Origin: Sideroxydans sp. CL21
Lineage (GTDB): Bacteria > Pseudomonadota > Gammaproteobacteria > Burkholderiales > Gallionellaceae
Length of the DNA stretch: 64,000 nucleotides
Assembly: GCF_902459525.1 (NCBI RefSeq)
Contig: NZ_LR699166.1
Coordinates: forward strand, 3,236,501 to 3,300,500
Direction of reading: 5' to 3'
The translations under genes and the position numbers were made by a program. Positions 55,290 through 63,221 of the stretch are shown piece by piece; positions within the stretch are counted from its first letter, which is position 1, and each line of letters opens with the position of its first letter. The notes under the pieces are model-generated. The model was not told where the DNA came from. It worked only from the letters and a program-made list of their open reading frames with translations, and ran no database searches.

Positions 55290-55826
55290 TTATTTTTGTC
55301 TTTCCGAAAAACAATCCCAATTGAAGAAAGGCCCTGGATCGGTCTTGCGACCCGGTGCAATATCTGAATGGCCGACGATATCAACTATGGGATACATGCG
55401 CCTGAGGCGCCGAACCAGTCGCACCAATGCCTTGTACTGTCGCTCGGTGTATGGCTCAAAGTCGCTACCCTCCAGCTCAATGCCGATGGAAAAGTCGTTG
55501 CAACGCGAACGCCCTCGCCACATTGAAACGCCGGCATGCCATGCACGTTTGCTGCAGGGAACGAATTGGACGATCTGGCCGTCTCGCCGAATCAAAAAAT
55601 GGGAGGATACCCTGACGTCCTTAAGCTGCTCATAATATGGATGCTCAGAATGGTCCAATGTATTGGTGAAAAATCTCTTGATCGCATCCCCGCCATATTC
55701 ATTGGGCGGCAAACTGATATTGTGGATGACCAGCATATTGATATGGGTATGTGGGGGGCGACCATCATGATTTGGCGATGCCACCCGCCTCACACCGCTC
55801 AGCCAATCCTGCGAGTCGGGTTTCAA
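55290..55826 (-). CDS. ampD: 1,6-anhydro-N-acetylmuramyl-L-alanine amidase AmpD
   Basis: A cytoplasmic zinc amidase of cell-wall recycling. Zinc ligands: H35 in MLVIHNISLPP and the His/Asp pair of GHSDIAPGRKTDPG; the fold motifs VSSHFLIRRDGQIVQFVP and RAWHAGVS...NDFSIGIELEG are intact. At 178 residues it has the normal length. The start is a TTG at 55826 that overlaps the pilR stop (TTGA); the resulting N-terminus aligns well with known AmpD, which supports the unusual codon. Confidence 0.93.
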   Translation of the reverse strand: MKPDSQDWLSGVRRVASPNHDGRPPHTHINMLVIHNISLPPNEYGGDAIKRFFTNTLDHSEHPYYEQLKDVRVSSHFLIRRDGQIVQFVPCSKRAWHAGVSMWRGRSRCNDFSIGIELEGSDFEPYTERQYKALVRLVRRLRRMYPIVDIVGHSDIAPGRKTDPGPFFNWDCFSERQK

Positions 55827-57184
55827 TCGATGTTGTCCTTATCTGTAATGGATAAGCGCTCCATGCGATAACGCAGCGCACGAAACGTTACGCCCAGTAT
55901 CTTGGCTGCGGCAGTGCGGTTGAAACGGGTTTGATGAAGCGCCTCCAGAATGGCATCACGCTCGATTCGATCCAGATAATCGGTCAGGGGATACTTGCCA
56001 ACCCCTCCTGGCATTACCTCGCCTTGTGCCGACTGCAACGGCATCAACTGCAAATCAACGGGCGCAATGACGTTATCAAAACACAACGCCAGTGCACGCT
56101 CAATGATGTTTTCCAGTTCCCGCACATTGCCGGGAAAGTCATACCTTTCCAGTTCGCGCAGCGCCTCTGCTGAGAATTTGGCGGTCGAGCTTCCGCGCAA
56201 GCGTTCCAGAACCTGGTTGGCAATTTGCGGCACGTCCTCGCGCATCTCTCGCAATGAGGGCATATGCAACGAAATGACGTTGAGGCGGTAATAGAGATCT
56301 TGTCGAAACCTGCCTTGTTGCACGCAAGCAACCAGGTCATGATGAGTTGCGCTGAGGATGCGCACATCCACAGACTCTTCTTGCGTAGAACCGACACGGC
56401 GCACTTTCCTTTCCTGAATAGCCCGCAGCAGCTTGACCTGCATCGCCATTGGCAAGTCAGCCACCTCGTCCAATAGCAAGGTTCCCTGATTTGCCGCCTG
56501 GAAGAACCCTTCCCTATCCTTTTCCGCCCCCGTGAATGCACCCTTGCGGTAGCCAAAGAATTCGCTTTCCATCAGATTCTCGGGAATTGCGCCGCAATTT
56601 ACTGCAATGAAAGGCTGACCATGCCTTGAACTTTTTTCTACGATCAGTCGAGCTGCCAGCTCCTTACCACTGCCGGATTCACCGCTGATATGCACCGGCG
56701 CCTGACTGCGCGCCACACGGTTGATCAATTCACGAACTTGCGCCAAGACAGGCGAACTCCCCAGCAAAACGCTTTCCTCGCCTTTTTTGAACTCACTTTG
56801 CCCGGGCAATCTGAGCGCTGAGGTGACCAGCGTGCGCAATTGATCCAGCGCTACCGGTTTGGACAAATAATCGAACGCCCCGGCCTTGAGGACTGCCACT
56901 GCGTTCTCCAGATTGCCATGGGCAGTAATCACCGCCACCGGCACATCCAGACTGCGCTCGGCAATGTGCCGCACAACCTCAAGTCCTTCACCGTCCGGCA
57001 TGCGCATATCGGTCAGACACAGATCAAAGCTTTCCGAGTCCAGGCGTTCCTTGGCTTGTTTCACGCCGCTTGCACGCACTACCTCCAACCCCATGCGCAC
57101 CAGCGTCAACTCCAATAATTCCAGGATGTCCGCCTCATCGTCCACGATCAGCACACGCGGGATCTTTTTTGACTTAAGACTCAT
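55823..57184 (-). CDS. pilR: Sigma-54 response regulator PilR
   Basis: A receiver domain (D15/D16, phospho-site D59 in CLTDMRMPDGEG), a sigma-54 AAA+ domain (Walker A GESGSGKE, the sigma-54 loop RKGAFTGAEK, Walker B GTLLLDEVADLP) and a C-terminal Fis-type helix-turn-helix (RFNRTAAAKILGVTFRALRYRMERL). The start at 57184 (MSLKSKKIPRVLIVDDEADI) gives 453 residues and overlaps pilS by 11 nt. The partner and order identify it as PilR, activator of type IV pilin transcription; pilA is not in the window. Confidence 0.92.
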   Translation of the reverse strand: MSLKSKKIPRVLIVDDEADILELLELTLVRMGLEVVRASGVKQAKERLDSESFDLCLTDMRMPDGEGLEVVRHIAERSLDVPVAVITAHGNLENAVAVLKAGAFDYLSKPVALDQLRTLVTSALRLPGQSEFKKGEESVLLGSSPVLAQVRELINRVARSQAPVHISGESGSGKELAARLIVEKSSRHGQPFIAVNCGAIPENLMESEFFGYRKGAFTGAEKDREGFFQAANQGTLLLDEVADLPMAMQVKLLRAIQERKVRRVGSTQEESVDVRILSATHHDLVACVQQGRFRQDLYYRLNVISLHMPSLREMREDVPQIANQVLERLRGSSTAKFSAEALRELERYDFPGNVRELENIIERALALCFDNVIAPVDLQLMPLQSAQGEVMPGGVGKYPLTDYLDRIERDAILEALHQTRFNRTAAAKILGVTFRALRYRMERLSITDKDNID

Positions 57185-58799
57185 CGTCACTCCTGAATAT
57201 GATGCGGAAACATGCTCCGCCATCGATGGCTCGCTTGTATTCGATCATCGCTCCGTTCGCTTCGCAAAGTTCGCGTGCAATATACAACCCCAGCCCCGTC
57301 CCGCTTGCATCGGTCGTGAAAAATGGTTCGAATAACTTCTGCACCGCATCGTTTGGCACGCCCGCTCCGTCGTCGGACACTTCAAGCACCACCCTCCCGC
57401 CATCGGCAGCAAATGCATGCAGACGAACACTGCCCGGCAATTTCTGGCTGTACCGCAAAGCATTGCGACACAGATTCCAAAGCACCTGCTCGAAATGTCC
57501 CTTATCAAAATGTGCCGTGCATGCCGGATCAAGCCGCAACTCGAACACTGAGCGCGAGACCTGCGAGACTTGGCACAGGTTTTCGACAACCTCCTCTATA
57601 CGCAACGCTAGATTCAAGCTTTCCGGACGCAGCCGATCGCGCCGGTTGACCTGCATTACATCCTGCACGATGCGATTCAGGCGCATCGTATTATCCAAAA
57701 TAATTTGCAGCAACCTCGCCTGTTTCGAGTCATGCTCCTGCTCTTGCAGCAACTCAGTCGCATAGCTGATGGATGACAAGGGGTTGCGAACTTCATGCGC
57801 GATATTTGCAGTCAACCTCCCCAACGCCGCAAGTTTGACCTGTTGTGCCTGTTCTTGAACCCGCTGCATATCTTCCAGTACCACCACCACACCCCAAAAG
57901 CCGTCGCGCTGCACGGGCAAGAAGCGCACACGTACCGGATGGTTAGTTCCGGGCAAGCGCAGCACCTCATGTCCAAGCGCCTTGTTTTGGCGCCATGCTG
58001 CGAACATCGCATCCAGCAAAGGAGAGCACTCGGCTAACTGAGTTTTAACATTTGTCGGAAAAACATAGCCCAACAGCCTTTCCGCACCGGGATTTGATTG
58101 GCGCACTACCCCGCGCTCATCCACTACCAGCACCCCATCCGGCATATCCTGAATCATCAGGCGATTTGCTTCAGCCATATTGGAAAGATCCACTCCGCGA
58201 CGTAACGCGAGTTTTTCACTGGCCACGGCATACTTCGACAAGGTATGGGCCAACCAAGCCACTGCAAAGTAGGATGTACTCAGGATGCCCACCTGAAGGA
58301 ACTGCGCCCCGGCTGCGTCCCGGGTCAATACTGCATATCCGTGTTCCAGTAGCATGGCAATACTGGCAAGTGCGGAAAACAACAAGGTGATGCGGCCACG
58401 ACCGATCATTCCGGCCAGTGCCAGTGACACCAGTAACAACATACCCAGATTGCTCTGCACACCCCCACTAAAATATGTCAACAATGCAATAGCAGCGATG
58501 TCGGTGCATATCTGGAAGGCTAATTGCAAGGTAGTTCGCGGCTTGCGAAGACCTACCGCCAGCACCGAAATCAACACCAGCAAGGTATAGGCAACGGCAA
58601 CCCAGAAGAACAAGGTTCGGTCATGAACATTCAGCGAGAACATTTCGCCGAATAACGCCGGCACAAGCAACATCATCCCGCCGAGGACCATGCGGTAAAG
58701 ATTGAAGAAACTGATAGAACGCCACAAACTTTCCTGCGATAACGGCGCCGCCGTTTGCAAGGAGGGAAATAAGCCAGTGAGGGATAGACTATCCCGCAT
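57174..58799 (-). CDS. pilS: Membrane sensor histidine kinase PilS
   Basis: About six transmembrane helices (residues ~30-190), as in PilS, which senses pilin in the membrane. A PAS domain follows (LMIQDMPDGVLVVDERGVVRQSNPGAERLLGY), then HisKA with the phospho-accepting His in TANIAHEVRNPLSSI, and HATPase_c (N box NLCRNALRYSQKLPG, DDGAGVPND, GTGLGLYIARELC). At 541 residues the size is normal. It follows the PP0621 gene by 5 bases and overlaps pilR. Confidence 0.92.
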   Translation of the reverse strand: MRDSLSLTGLFPSLQTAAPLSQESLWRSISFFNLYRMVLGGMMLLVPALFGEMFSLNVHDRTLFFWVAVAYTLLVLISVLAVGLRKPRTTLQLAFQICTDIAAIALLTYFSGGVQSNLGMLLLVSLALAGMIGRGRITLLFSALASIAMLLEHGYAVLTRDAAGAQFLQVGILSTSYFAVAWLAHTLSKYAVASEKLALRRGVDLSNMAEANRLMIQDMPDGVLVVDERGVVRQSNPGAERLLGYVFPTNVKTQLAECSPLLDAMFAAWRQNKALGHEVLRLPGTNHPVRVRFLPVQRDGFWGVVVVLEDMQRVQEQAQQVKLAALGRLTANIAHEVRNPLSSISYATELLQEQEHDSKQARLLQIILDNTMRLNRIVQDVMQVNRRDRLRPESLNLALRIEEVVENLCQVSQVSRSVFELRLDPACTAHFDKGHFEQVLWNLCRNALRYSQKLPGSVRLHAFAADGGRVVLEVSDDGAGVPNDAVQKLFEPFFTTDASGTGLGLYIARELCEANGAMIEYKRAIDGGACFRIIFRSDDES

Positions 58800-58804
58800 T
58801 CAAA

Positions 58805-59023
58805 TTATTTTGAGGTATGTTCGCGGCGGTGCGCATCGCTGCAATAGAAATTGCCGCCCGCCAGAATGCTTTCACTTTTGGGCAAATGAACGCCGCACTT
58901 TACGCAGCGTACCATTTCCTCCGCAGAAGGCGGGGTATCCTGCCGAAGTGATTGTCTGCGATATGATCGCAACAAAAGGTAGACTAAGATGATGACAGCC
59001 AAGAAGAATAATAAGCGACTCAT
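58805..59023 (-). CDS. PP0621-family small membrane protein
   Basis: A 72-residue protein with one N-terminal helix (MSRLLFFLAVIILVYLLLRS) and a cytoplasmic zinc-ribbon-like tail with four potential ligands (VRCVKCGVHLPKSES...YCSDAHRREH). This layout is that of the PP0621 family, usually found directly upstream of pilS, as here. The start at 59023 removes ten unsupported upstream residues. Its role is unknown; linkage suggests a PilSR accessory. Confidence 0.85.
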   Translation of the reverse strand: MSRLLFFLAVIILVYLLLRSYRRQSLRQDTPPSAEEMVRCVKCGVHLPKSESILAGGNFYCSDAHRREHTSK

Positions 59024-59180
59024 GCGGCACACTCCACAGACAGCCGCATGCAAGCGGCAAATTCAAACTCGGCTCATTGTAAATGTAATGCGCACATGGA
59101 ACAAACCAATCGCTGATAATGTTTTTTACAGAAGATCGGGTAGAAGGCCTCCAAGCAAGCATGCCCTGCCGGGGACGCCA

Positions 59181-59209
59181 ATAAAAAAGGCCAGCATTGA
59201 GCTGGCCTT
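59181..59209 (-). terminator. Rho-independent terminator after the coiled-coil mini-protein
   Basis: In the minus-strand transcript AAGGCCAGC pairs with GCUGGCCUU (9 bp) around a 5-base loop and is followed by a U-rich run (UUUUAUU). It lies about 70 bases downstream of the mini-protein stop and isolates it from the pil operon. Confidence 0.88.
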
Positions 59210-59279
59210 GCGATTAACTCACTACGGGGCGGTTTTTAATATGCACCCCGTAAGCGAGCGAACTCCCCAAGCATCTGCT

Positions 59280-59510
59280 TTAAAGACTGGCTGCAATACT
59301 AGCTATTGTGACTGATAACGCAGTGAGCCAACCGAGATCGCCAATAAATTTGGTATCTTCAGTTGAAAGTTTCTCGTGATTTTTAATTTTGGCGTTGATT
59401 CTTTCCAGTTCAACCTGCAACTCTTTAAGTTTTGCCTGTTGCATTTGCAATTCTTTCAGCTTTGCTTGTTGGTTTGCTTTTAATGTGCCGGCGTCAGATT
59501 TTTTTTCCAT
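59280..59510 (-). CDS. Small coiled-coil protein with C-terminal membrane helix
   Basis: A 76-residue protein with an excellent ribosome site (GAGGTGA, 6 bases before ATG) and its own terminator. Residues 8-50 are a coiled coil containing an 11-residue direct repeat (QQAKLKELQMQ / QQAKLKELQVE). The last ~18 residues (WLTALSVTIASIAASL) are hydrophobic. It resembles no family I can name. Tail-anchored coiled coils of this size can be membrane-associated regulators or toxin-like peptides; neither is shown. Confidence 0.78.
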   Translation of the reverse strand: MEKKSDAGTLKANQQAKLKELQMQQAKLKELQVELERINAKIKNHEKLSTEDTKFIGDLGWLTALSVTIASIAASL

Positions 59511-59783
59511 AAAATTTCACCTCGTAGTGATATGTTTTATAACAAAAAGTTACGATCGAACAGTCAGCCAAAATTATTTCTGAATTACGTTTTTATACTA
59601 TTCTTTGAGTTGGAAGATGTCAATTTAAAGAGGCCAATTTTTAATTTATATATGTCGTCGGCAACCGCTGGTCGTTCATGAGAAAATCCACAATTAATAC
59701 TTGACCTCAATGTATAGTTGGGTCGGCCCAAATTAACCGGTAATGCTATTAATTTAACTATCCTTGAGGACTTAAATTCTAAG
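59511..59783. other. AT-rich divergent intergenic region
   Basis: It lies between the mini-protein and the large membrane protein, which diverge. ACTTGACCTCAA at 59699-59710 recurs exactly at 61509-61520, before the 34-residue microprotein. Both copies are 60-75 bases upstream of a start codon. TTGACC resembles a -35 element, but no good -10 follows at 17 bases in either copy, so a protein-binding site is equally possible. Confidence 0.4.
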
Positions 59784-61238
59784 ATGAACAATTGGCTATT
59801 TCGAATTCCAAACAGGTATTTAGCTTATTTCGCCCTTTCAATTTGGGCGATACTCGGTTTCATGCTATTGCACAAAACATCTTATGGAATTGATGAAGGC
59901 GCAGCTCATGCTTTATTGCTGGTCTGGTCGGTATCAGACAACATTGTCAGCCCGATTGTAACTTTAGGCTTCCCTGATTTTCGTACGATCTTTCTTGCCC
60001 CCGCCGGCATCTTATGGACCGGAAATATACTCGCAGCCAAATTAACAACAATGCTTGTAATGGCAATTGCAGCCTGGGCTTTTCATGCTTGGCGTTTTCG
60101 TAGCGGATATGGCGAAAGTTCACTATTGGCCACTGGATTGCTGTTGATCTCTCCGCTGCTAATAAGTCAAATTGACACAATATCTGTCGCGCCATACCTC
60201 CTGTTTGTCTTTGCGCTAGGAGCTTGGTCTGATCAACTTTACCGTGAATCTAAGCAGGCATTCGGAGGAATGTATTTTGCTCAAATTTTATTATGTTTAG
60301 TCAGTATCACTCTTCACCCCTTGGGCCTTGCCTATCCTTTAGCACTGTTATGGTCTTGGTATAAAAATCCGCTCGACCAAAAACATCGAATCTATTTTTA
60401 TAGCGGAGTAGCATTTGCTGTTGTTATGGCTCTCGCATTAACTTCCGGATGGGGCAATATTGAATGGTTTGCCAATCCGATCAAAAGCTTATCAGGAGTT
60501 TTTTTAGGCACGGCCGAGGGCGACACATTTGGCCCTTTCCATTGGTTTTGCGGCATTGGAATATTGTTCACTTTGATCTTGGTAATTTGGAAGCAATTCG
60601 GCAATTTATGGGCGGACTTTCTTGGTCGAATACTTATATTCGCGCTCATAATTGGCTTACTAACCGGCGATGAAATATTTGGAGTTGTAGCGTTGGTAAT
60701 ATGCCTGTATTGGGGCTTTCCGCTTTTGTTGCAGAAATCCACAAATCAACACAGAGGCTTTTGGACACAACAAGGATCGGTTTTATTACTATCTTTCGTT
60801 ATTTCTACGACCTTCATGGTAATTGACAAGGAAAATTATCAATTACTGCCTATGGATTATCTATCGCCACGAGATGCTCTGATCAAAACGTTAGCGGAAG
60901 ATAGCGGATTATTTTCAAATAGTGATTTAAATCAATCTTCTGATGCAAAAACTCCTATGCGGGTGGCAAGTCAGTGGCCAGGATTAACTATGCTGGCCTG
61001 TAGATGTGATGCGCTTCCCCTGCCCCCAAACGCACAGGACAGTGAAGCGTTATTTTCAATGCTCAAAGGTATCAATTATTTGATATTCGATCCGCGCAAT
61101 CCGAAAAACAGCTCTCTTTCTCATAACCTTGCGATGATGGATGCAGGAAGAGTGGAAACCGTCGCTTTGCAACTAGGTGGGGTAATCGTTCAAATCAAGC
61201 ACCCTTCTTCCGATATAACTCCAGATAAGAAATCATGA
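59784..61238 (+). CDS. Large polytopic membrane protein, GT-C glycosyltransferase-like
   Basis: About 484 residues from the ATG at 59784 (MNNWLFRIPNRYLAYFALSI); an ATG at 59718 would add 22 polar residues. Ten or so hydrophobic segments span residues ~12-370. An acidic pair after the first helix (SYGIDEGAAHALLLVW) recalls the catalytic DE of ArnT/PMT-type GT-C enzymes, but the rest gives no firm match. The C-terminal ~130 residues are soluble, with cysteines in LACRCDALPLPP and an end like a small periplasmic domain. AT-rich codon use differs from the pil operon next door. Its stop overlaps the next start (ATGA). Confidence 0.7.
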   Translation: MNNWLFRIPNRYLAYFALSIWAILGFMLLHKTSYGIDEGAAHALLLVWSVSDNIVSPIVTLGFPDFRTIFLAPAGILWTGNILAAKLTTMLVMAIAAWAFHAWRFRSGYGESSLLATGLLLISPLLISQIDTISVAPYLLFVFALGAWSDQLYRESKQAFGGMYFAQILLCLVSITLHPLGLAYPLALLWSWYKNPLDQKHRIYFYSGVAFAVVMALALTSGWGNIEWFANPIKSLSGVFLGTAEGDTFGPFHWFCGIGILFTLILVIWKQFGNLWADFLGRILIFALIIGLLTGDEIFGVVALVICLYWGFPLLLQKSTNQHRGFWTQQGSVLLLSFVISTTFMVIDKENYQLLPMDYLSPRDALIKTLAEDSGLFSNSDLNQSSDAKTPMRVASQWPGLTMLACRCDALPLPPNAQDSEALFSMLKGINYLIFDPRNPKNSSLSHNLAMMDAGRVETVALQLGGVIVQIKHPSSDITPDKKS

Positions 61239-61435
61239 TTGTTGAATTATTGATTTTCTTGCTTGCCGCAATTTGCGGGTTGTTTATTACCGGCTTCGCC
61301 GTGCATATGTTTATAGGTGGATTGGTCAGCACTGAATCCGAGTATCAGATTATAGGCGTTGCCTGTCTTTTGGTTGCTTGTGCAATTGTGTGTATGGCAT
61401 GGGATGTTATTGCAAGGCGCGTAGGCAAAAAATAG
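61235..61435 (+). CDS. 66-residue two-helix membrane protein
   Basis: It starts inside the stop of the large membrane protein (ATGA), so translation is coupled. Two hydrophobic helices (IVELLIFLLAAICGLFITGF and IIGVACLLVACAIVCMAW) are joined by a short loop (IGGLVSTESEYQ), ending in a basic tail (RRVGKK). No family is recognised; it may be a partner subunit of the upstream protein. Confidence 0.65.
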   Translation: MIVELLIFLLAAICGLFITGFAVHMFIGGLVSTESEYQIIGVACLLVACAIVCMAWDVIARRVGKK

Positions 61436-61582
61436 CCGCTTCGCCATTAGTTTCGGCATTCATTCAAATGCATTTTAAAGAGTTGCGGGAGTATGTGGAT
61501 TCCGCTAGACTTGACCTCAAAGTTAGACAGCCAGTCTGTTTACTTTTAAATACATTTATATATCTTTGAAGGGGAGTGTGCC

Positions 61583-61687
61583 ATGCCAGTTGAACTTCTA
61601 GTACCGGTTGCAATTTTTGCTTTGGGAGTCGCGGTTGCTATTCATCTTTCCGGAATGGGAATTGATCGCATCGTTGATAAGAAGTAA
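61583..61687 (+). CDS. 34-residue membrane microprotein
   Basis: The frame encodes MPVELLVPVAIFALGVAVAI followed by HLSGMGIDRIVDKK and TAA. GAAGGGGAG lies six bases before the ATG, an excellent ribosome site, and a strong terminator follows the stop. One helix spans residues 4-22, and the C-terminal third is amphipathic with a basic end. Size and layout recall the small accessory subunits of respiratory oxidases (CcoQ/CcoH/CydX-like), but sequence alone does not prove this. Confidence 0.7.
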   Translation: MPVELLVPVAIFALGVAVAIHLSGMGIDRIVDKK

Positions 61688-61715
61688 ATAATATCCAACA
61701 ATATTGACTAATACA

Positions 61716-61767
61716 GCATCAGAAAACTCTGGGGAATTGCCAGACATTTTCTGATGCTTTATTTTAT
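61716..61767 (+). terminator. Rho-independent terminator after the microprotein
   Basis: GCATCAGAAAA pairs with TTTTCTGATGC, and inside this stem TCTGG pairs with CCAGA, giving a long stem with one small internal loop. TTTATTTTAT follows. It lies about 28 bases after the microprotein stop. Confidence 0.85.
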
Positions 61768-61842
61768 CCACTCAAGTCCAGACAACTCCTTAATCAGTTC
61801 AAAGTCGTCCGAGGACTCGTATATGTACATTAGCACCCTGCG

Positions 61843-62364
61843 ATGACAACAAACATTCTGCATCGGCATCTCTTAAAGTTTCTGCTACTTTCTGCTCTTT
61901 CATTTTTTATTGGTACCATTCACGGCATGTTTCAAGTCATGCCCCCCGTTCGCGCGTGGCTTGATTCAATTGGTAGCCCTTACGGTGGTCCCGGCCATAT
62001 GATTGACCCTTTGGCTCATGCACACATGAATTTGGTAGGTGGCGTGGTTCTGCTTGCTATGTGCGTAACATATTATTTACTGCCAATTTTTACTGGAAAA
62101 AAAATATATTCCATAAAACTGGTTCAGCATACATTCTGGTGGGTCAGCATAGGGGTGTATAGCTTTTACATAATACAAATGGTATTTGGTATTTGGGAAG
62201 GTCTTCTAATAAGTAACCCAGGAGACATGGCTTCGGTACACCGATTTTATGGGCCCGTTATGGCGCTTTCCGGCACAACAATGGCCATAGGCTTTTGTAC
62301 CTATCTGGCAAATGTGATTTTGACGATAACATCCCGATCCAAGGACGACATTACGGTTACTTAA
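61843..62364 (+). CDS. Stand-alone haem-copper-oxidase subunit I-like membrane protein
   Basis: 173 residues with about four helices. IDPLAHAHMNLVGGVVLLAM (H59, H61) looks like the haem-ligand helix II of CcoN/NorB-type subunit I, and helix I carries HGMFQVMPPVRAWL. The copper-site helices VI-VII of a true oxidase are missing, since a complete subunit I has 12 helices and ~470 residues. It is not a broken gene: it has its own start, stop and a polar C-terminus (TSRSKDDITVT). A haem-binding electron-transfer or assembly role is possible. It converges with the lipoprotein gene, 4 nt overlapping. Confidence 0.6.
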   Translation: MTTNILHRHLLKFLLLSALSFFIGTIHGMFQVMPPVRAWLDSIGSPYGGPGHMIDPLAHAHMNLVGGVVLLAMCVTYYLLPIFTGKKIYSIKLVQHTFWWVSIGVYSFYIIQMVFGIWEGLLISNPGDMASVHRFYGPVMALSGTTMAIGFCTYLANVILTITSRSKDDITVT

Positions 62365-62756
62365 GTATTATTCTTTGCCAGCTTCAGTGGGAATATCAGT
62401 ACCTTTTTATCCGTACCTTGTTGCAATTGCACCTGAAGTGCTACTGATTCACCGTCTCCAATATCTATACCCCGACGATACACTCCAATATTTCCATCTT
62501 GTATCGCCTGCACCCATTGCATAGAGTCATTTCCACGCAGCGACACCGTCAAGTCCTGGACAGGACGTCCGCGTAGTCCCGTCACAATAACGACAATTTC
62601 GGACATTCCGGCGAGCGGTGGATTTGGATGTGTTTCTATACGAACGTCTGCCTCTTTCCAATGCTGTGCAGGAATCAAAATCTGCTTGCTATTGTCGCCG
62701 CACGCGACAAGATTCATCACGATAAAACTCAATATAACTGGCAGTAGCTTTTTCAT
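62361..62756 (-). CDS. Lipoprotein with YtkA/FixH-like beta domain
   Basis: A signal with lipobox NLVAC (Cys19) followed by a ~110-residue beta domain (RIETHPNPPLAGMSEIVVIVTG...VQDLTVSLRGNDSMQW...ESVALQVQLQQG). The pattern of an N-terminal polar strand, a paired sheet and the GDGESVALQV end fits the YtkA-like/FixH fold used in cbb3 oxidase copper handling. This is a fold-level guess. It is the last gene of a minus-strand set, 3 bases after the 149-residue gene. Confidence 0.65.
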   Translation of the reverse strand: MKKLLPVILSFIVMNLVACGDNSKQILIPAQHWKEADVRIETHPNPPLAGMSEIVVIVTGLRGRPVQDLTVSLRGNDSMQWVQAIQDGNIGVYRRGIDIGDGESVALQVQLQQGTDKKVLIFPLKLAKNNT

Positions 62757-62759
62757 TAG

Positions 62760-63209
62760 TTATTTATCCGAGCTACCACCTTGTTTATTCTTTTCATTTT
62801 TTTCTTCATTCTGCTTTTCCTTGTCGGAATCAAGTCTTCCTCCAACATTCGAGCCGTACATATTCACCATGTAATACACAAATGCGGCAGCTGCAGCTAT
62901 ATATACAAGCGAACCTAGGAATCCCGGGTCTTTTACCCAATCAACCCAATTGACTACCACCCCCGGTCGCAGGCCCCAGAATGGAAAACTTAGCCCAACC
63001 CCCACGAGCAATACAATCACCACAACCGCCATGAACCAATATGGGACTTTTTGTTGAGATTCTGGAATTTTCTCCACCAATTCCCAATCTTCCAGCCCAC
63101 GTTTTTCCAGGCGTTCTTGATCGGATTTGTAGCCGAAATTATCCTTGCGCAGCTCACCCCATTTGGTCATTTCATCCGAATGTTCCAATTTTTTGTCTGT
63201 GTTTTCCAT
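62760..63209 (-). CDS. 149-residue two-helix membrane protein of an oxidase-like cluster
   Basis: A charged cytoplasmic N-terminus (to about residue 55), helix 1 (VPYWFMAVVVIVLLVGVGLS), a short loop with Trp-rich NWVDWVKDPGF, helix 2 (LGSLVYIAAAAAFVYYMVNM) and a very charged tail. The EKIPESQQKVPYWF stretch before helix 1 is reminiscent of the N-terminal anchor of CcoP (ELNNPLPRWW), but no haem motif is present. Its place between the CcoG-like and lipoprotein genes argues for an oxidase accessory. Function not established. Confidence 0.6.
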   Translation of the reverse strand: MENTDKKLEHSDEMTKWGELRKDNFGYKSDQERLEKRGLEDWELVEKIPESQQKVPYWFMAVVVIVLLVGVGLSFPFWGLRPGVVVNWVDWVKDPGFLGSLVYIAAAAAFVYYMVNMYGSNVGGRLDSDKEKQNEEKNEKNKQGGSSDK

Positions 63210-63221
63210 GACTAGATACCC

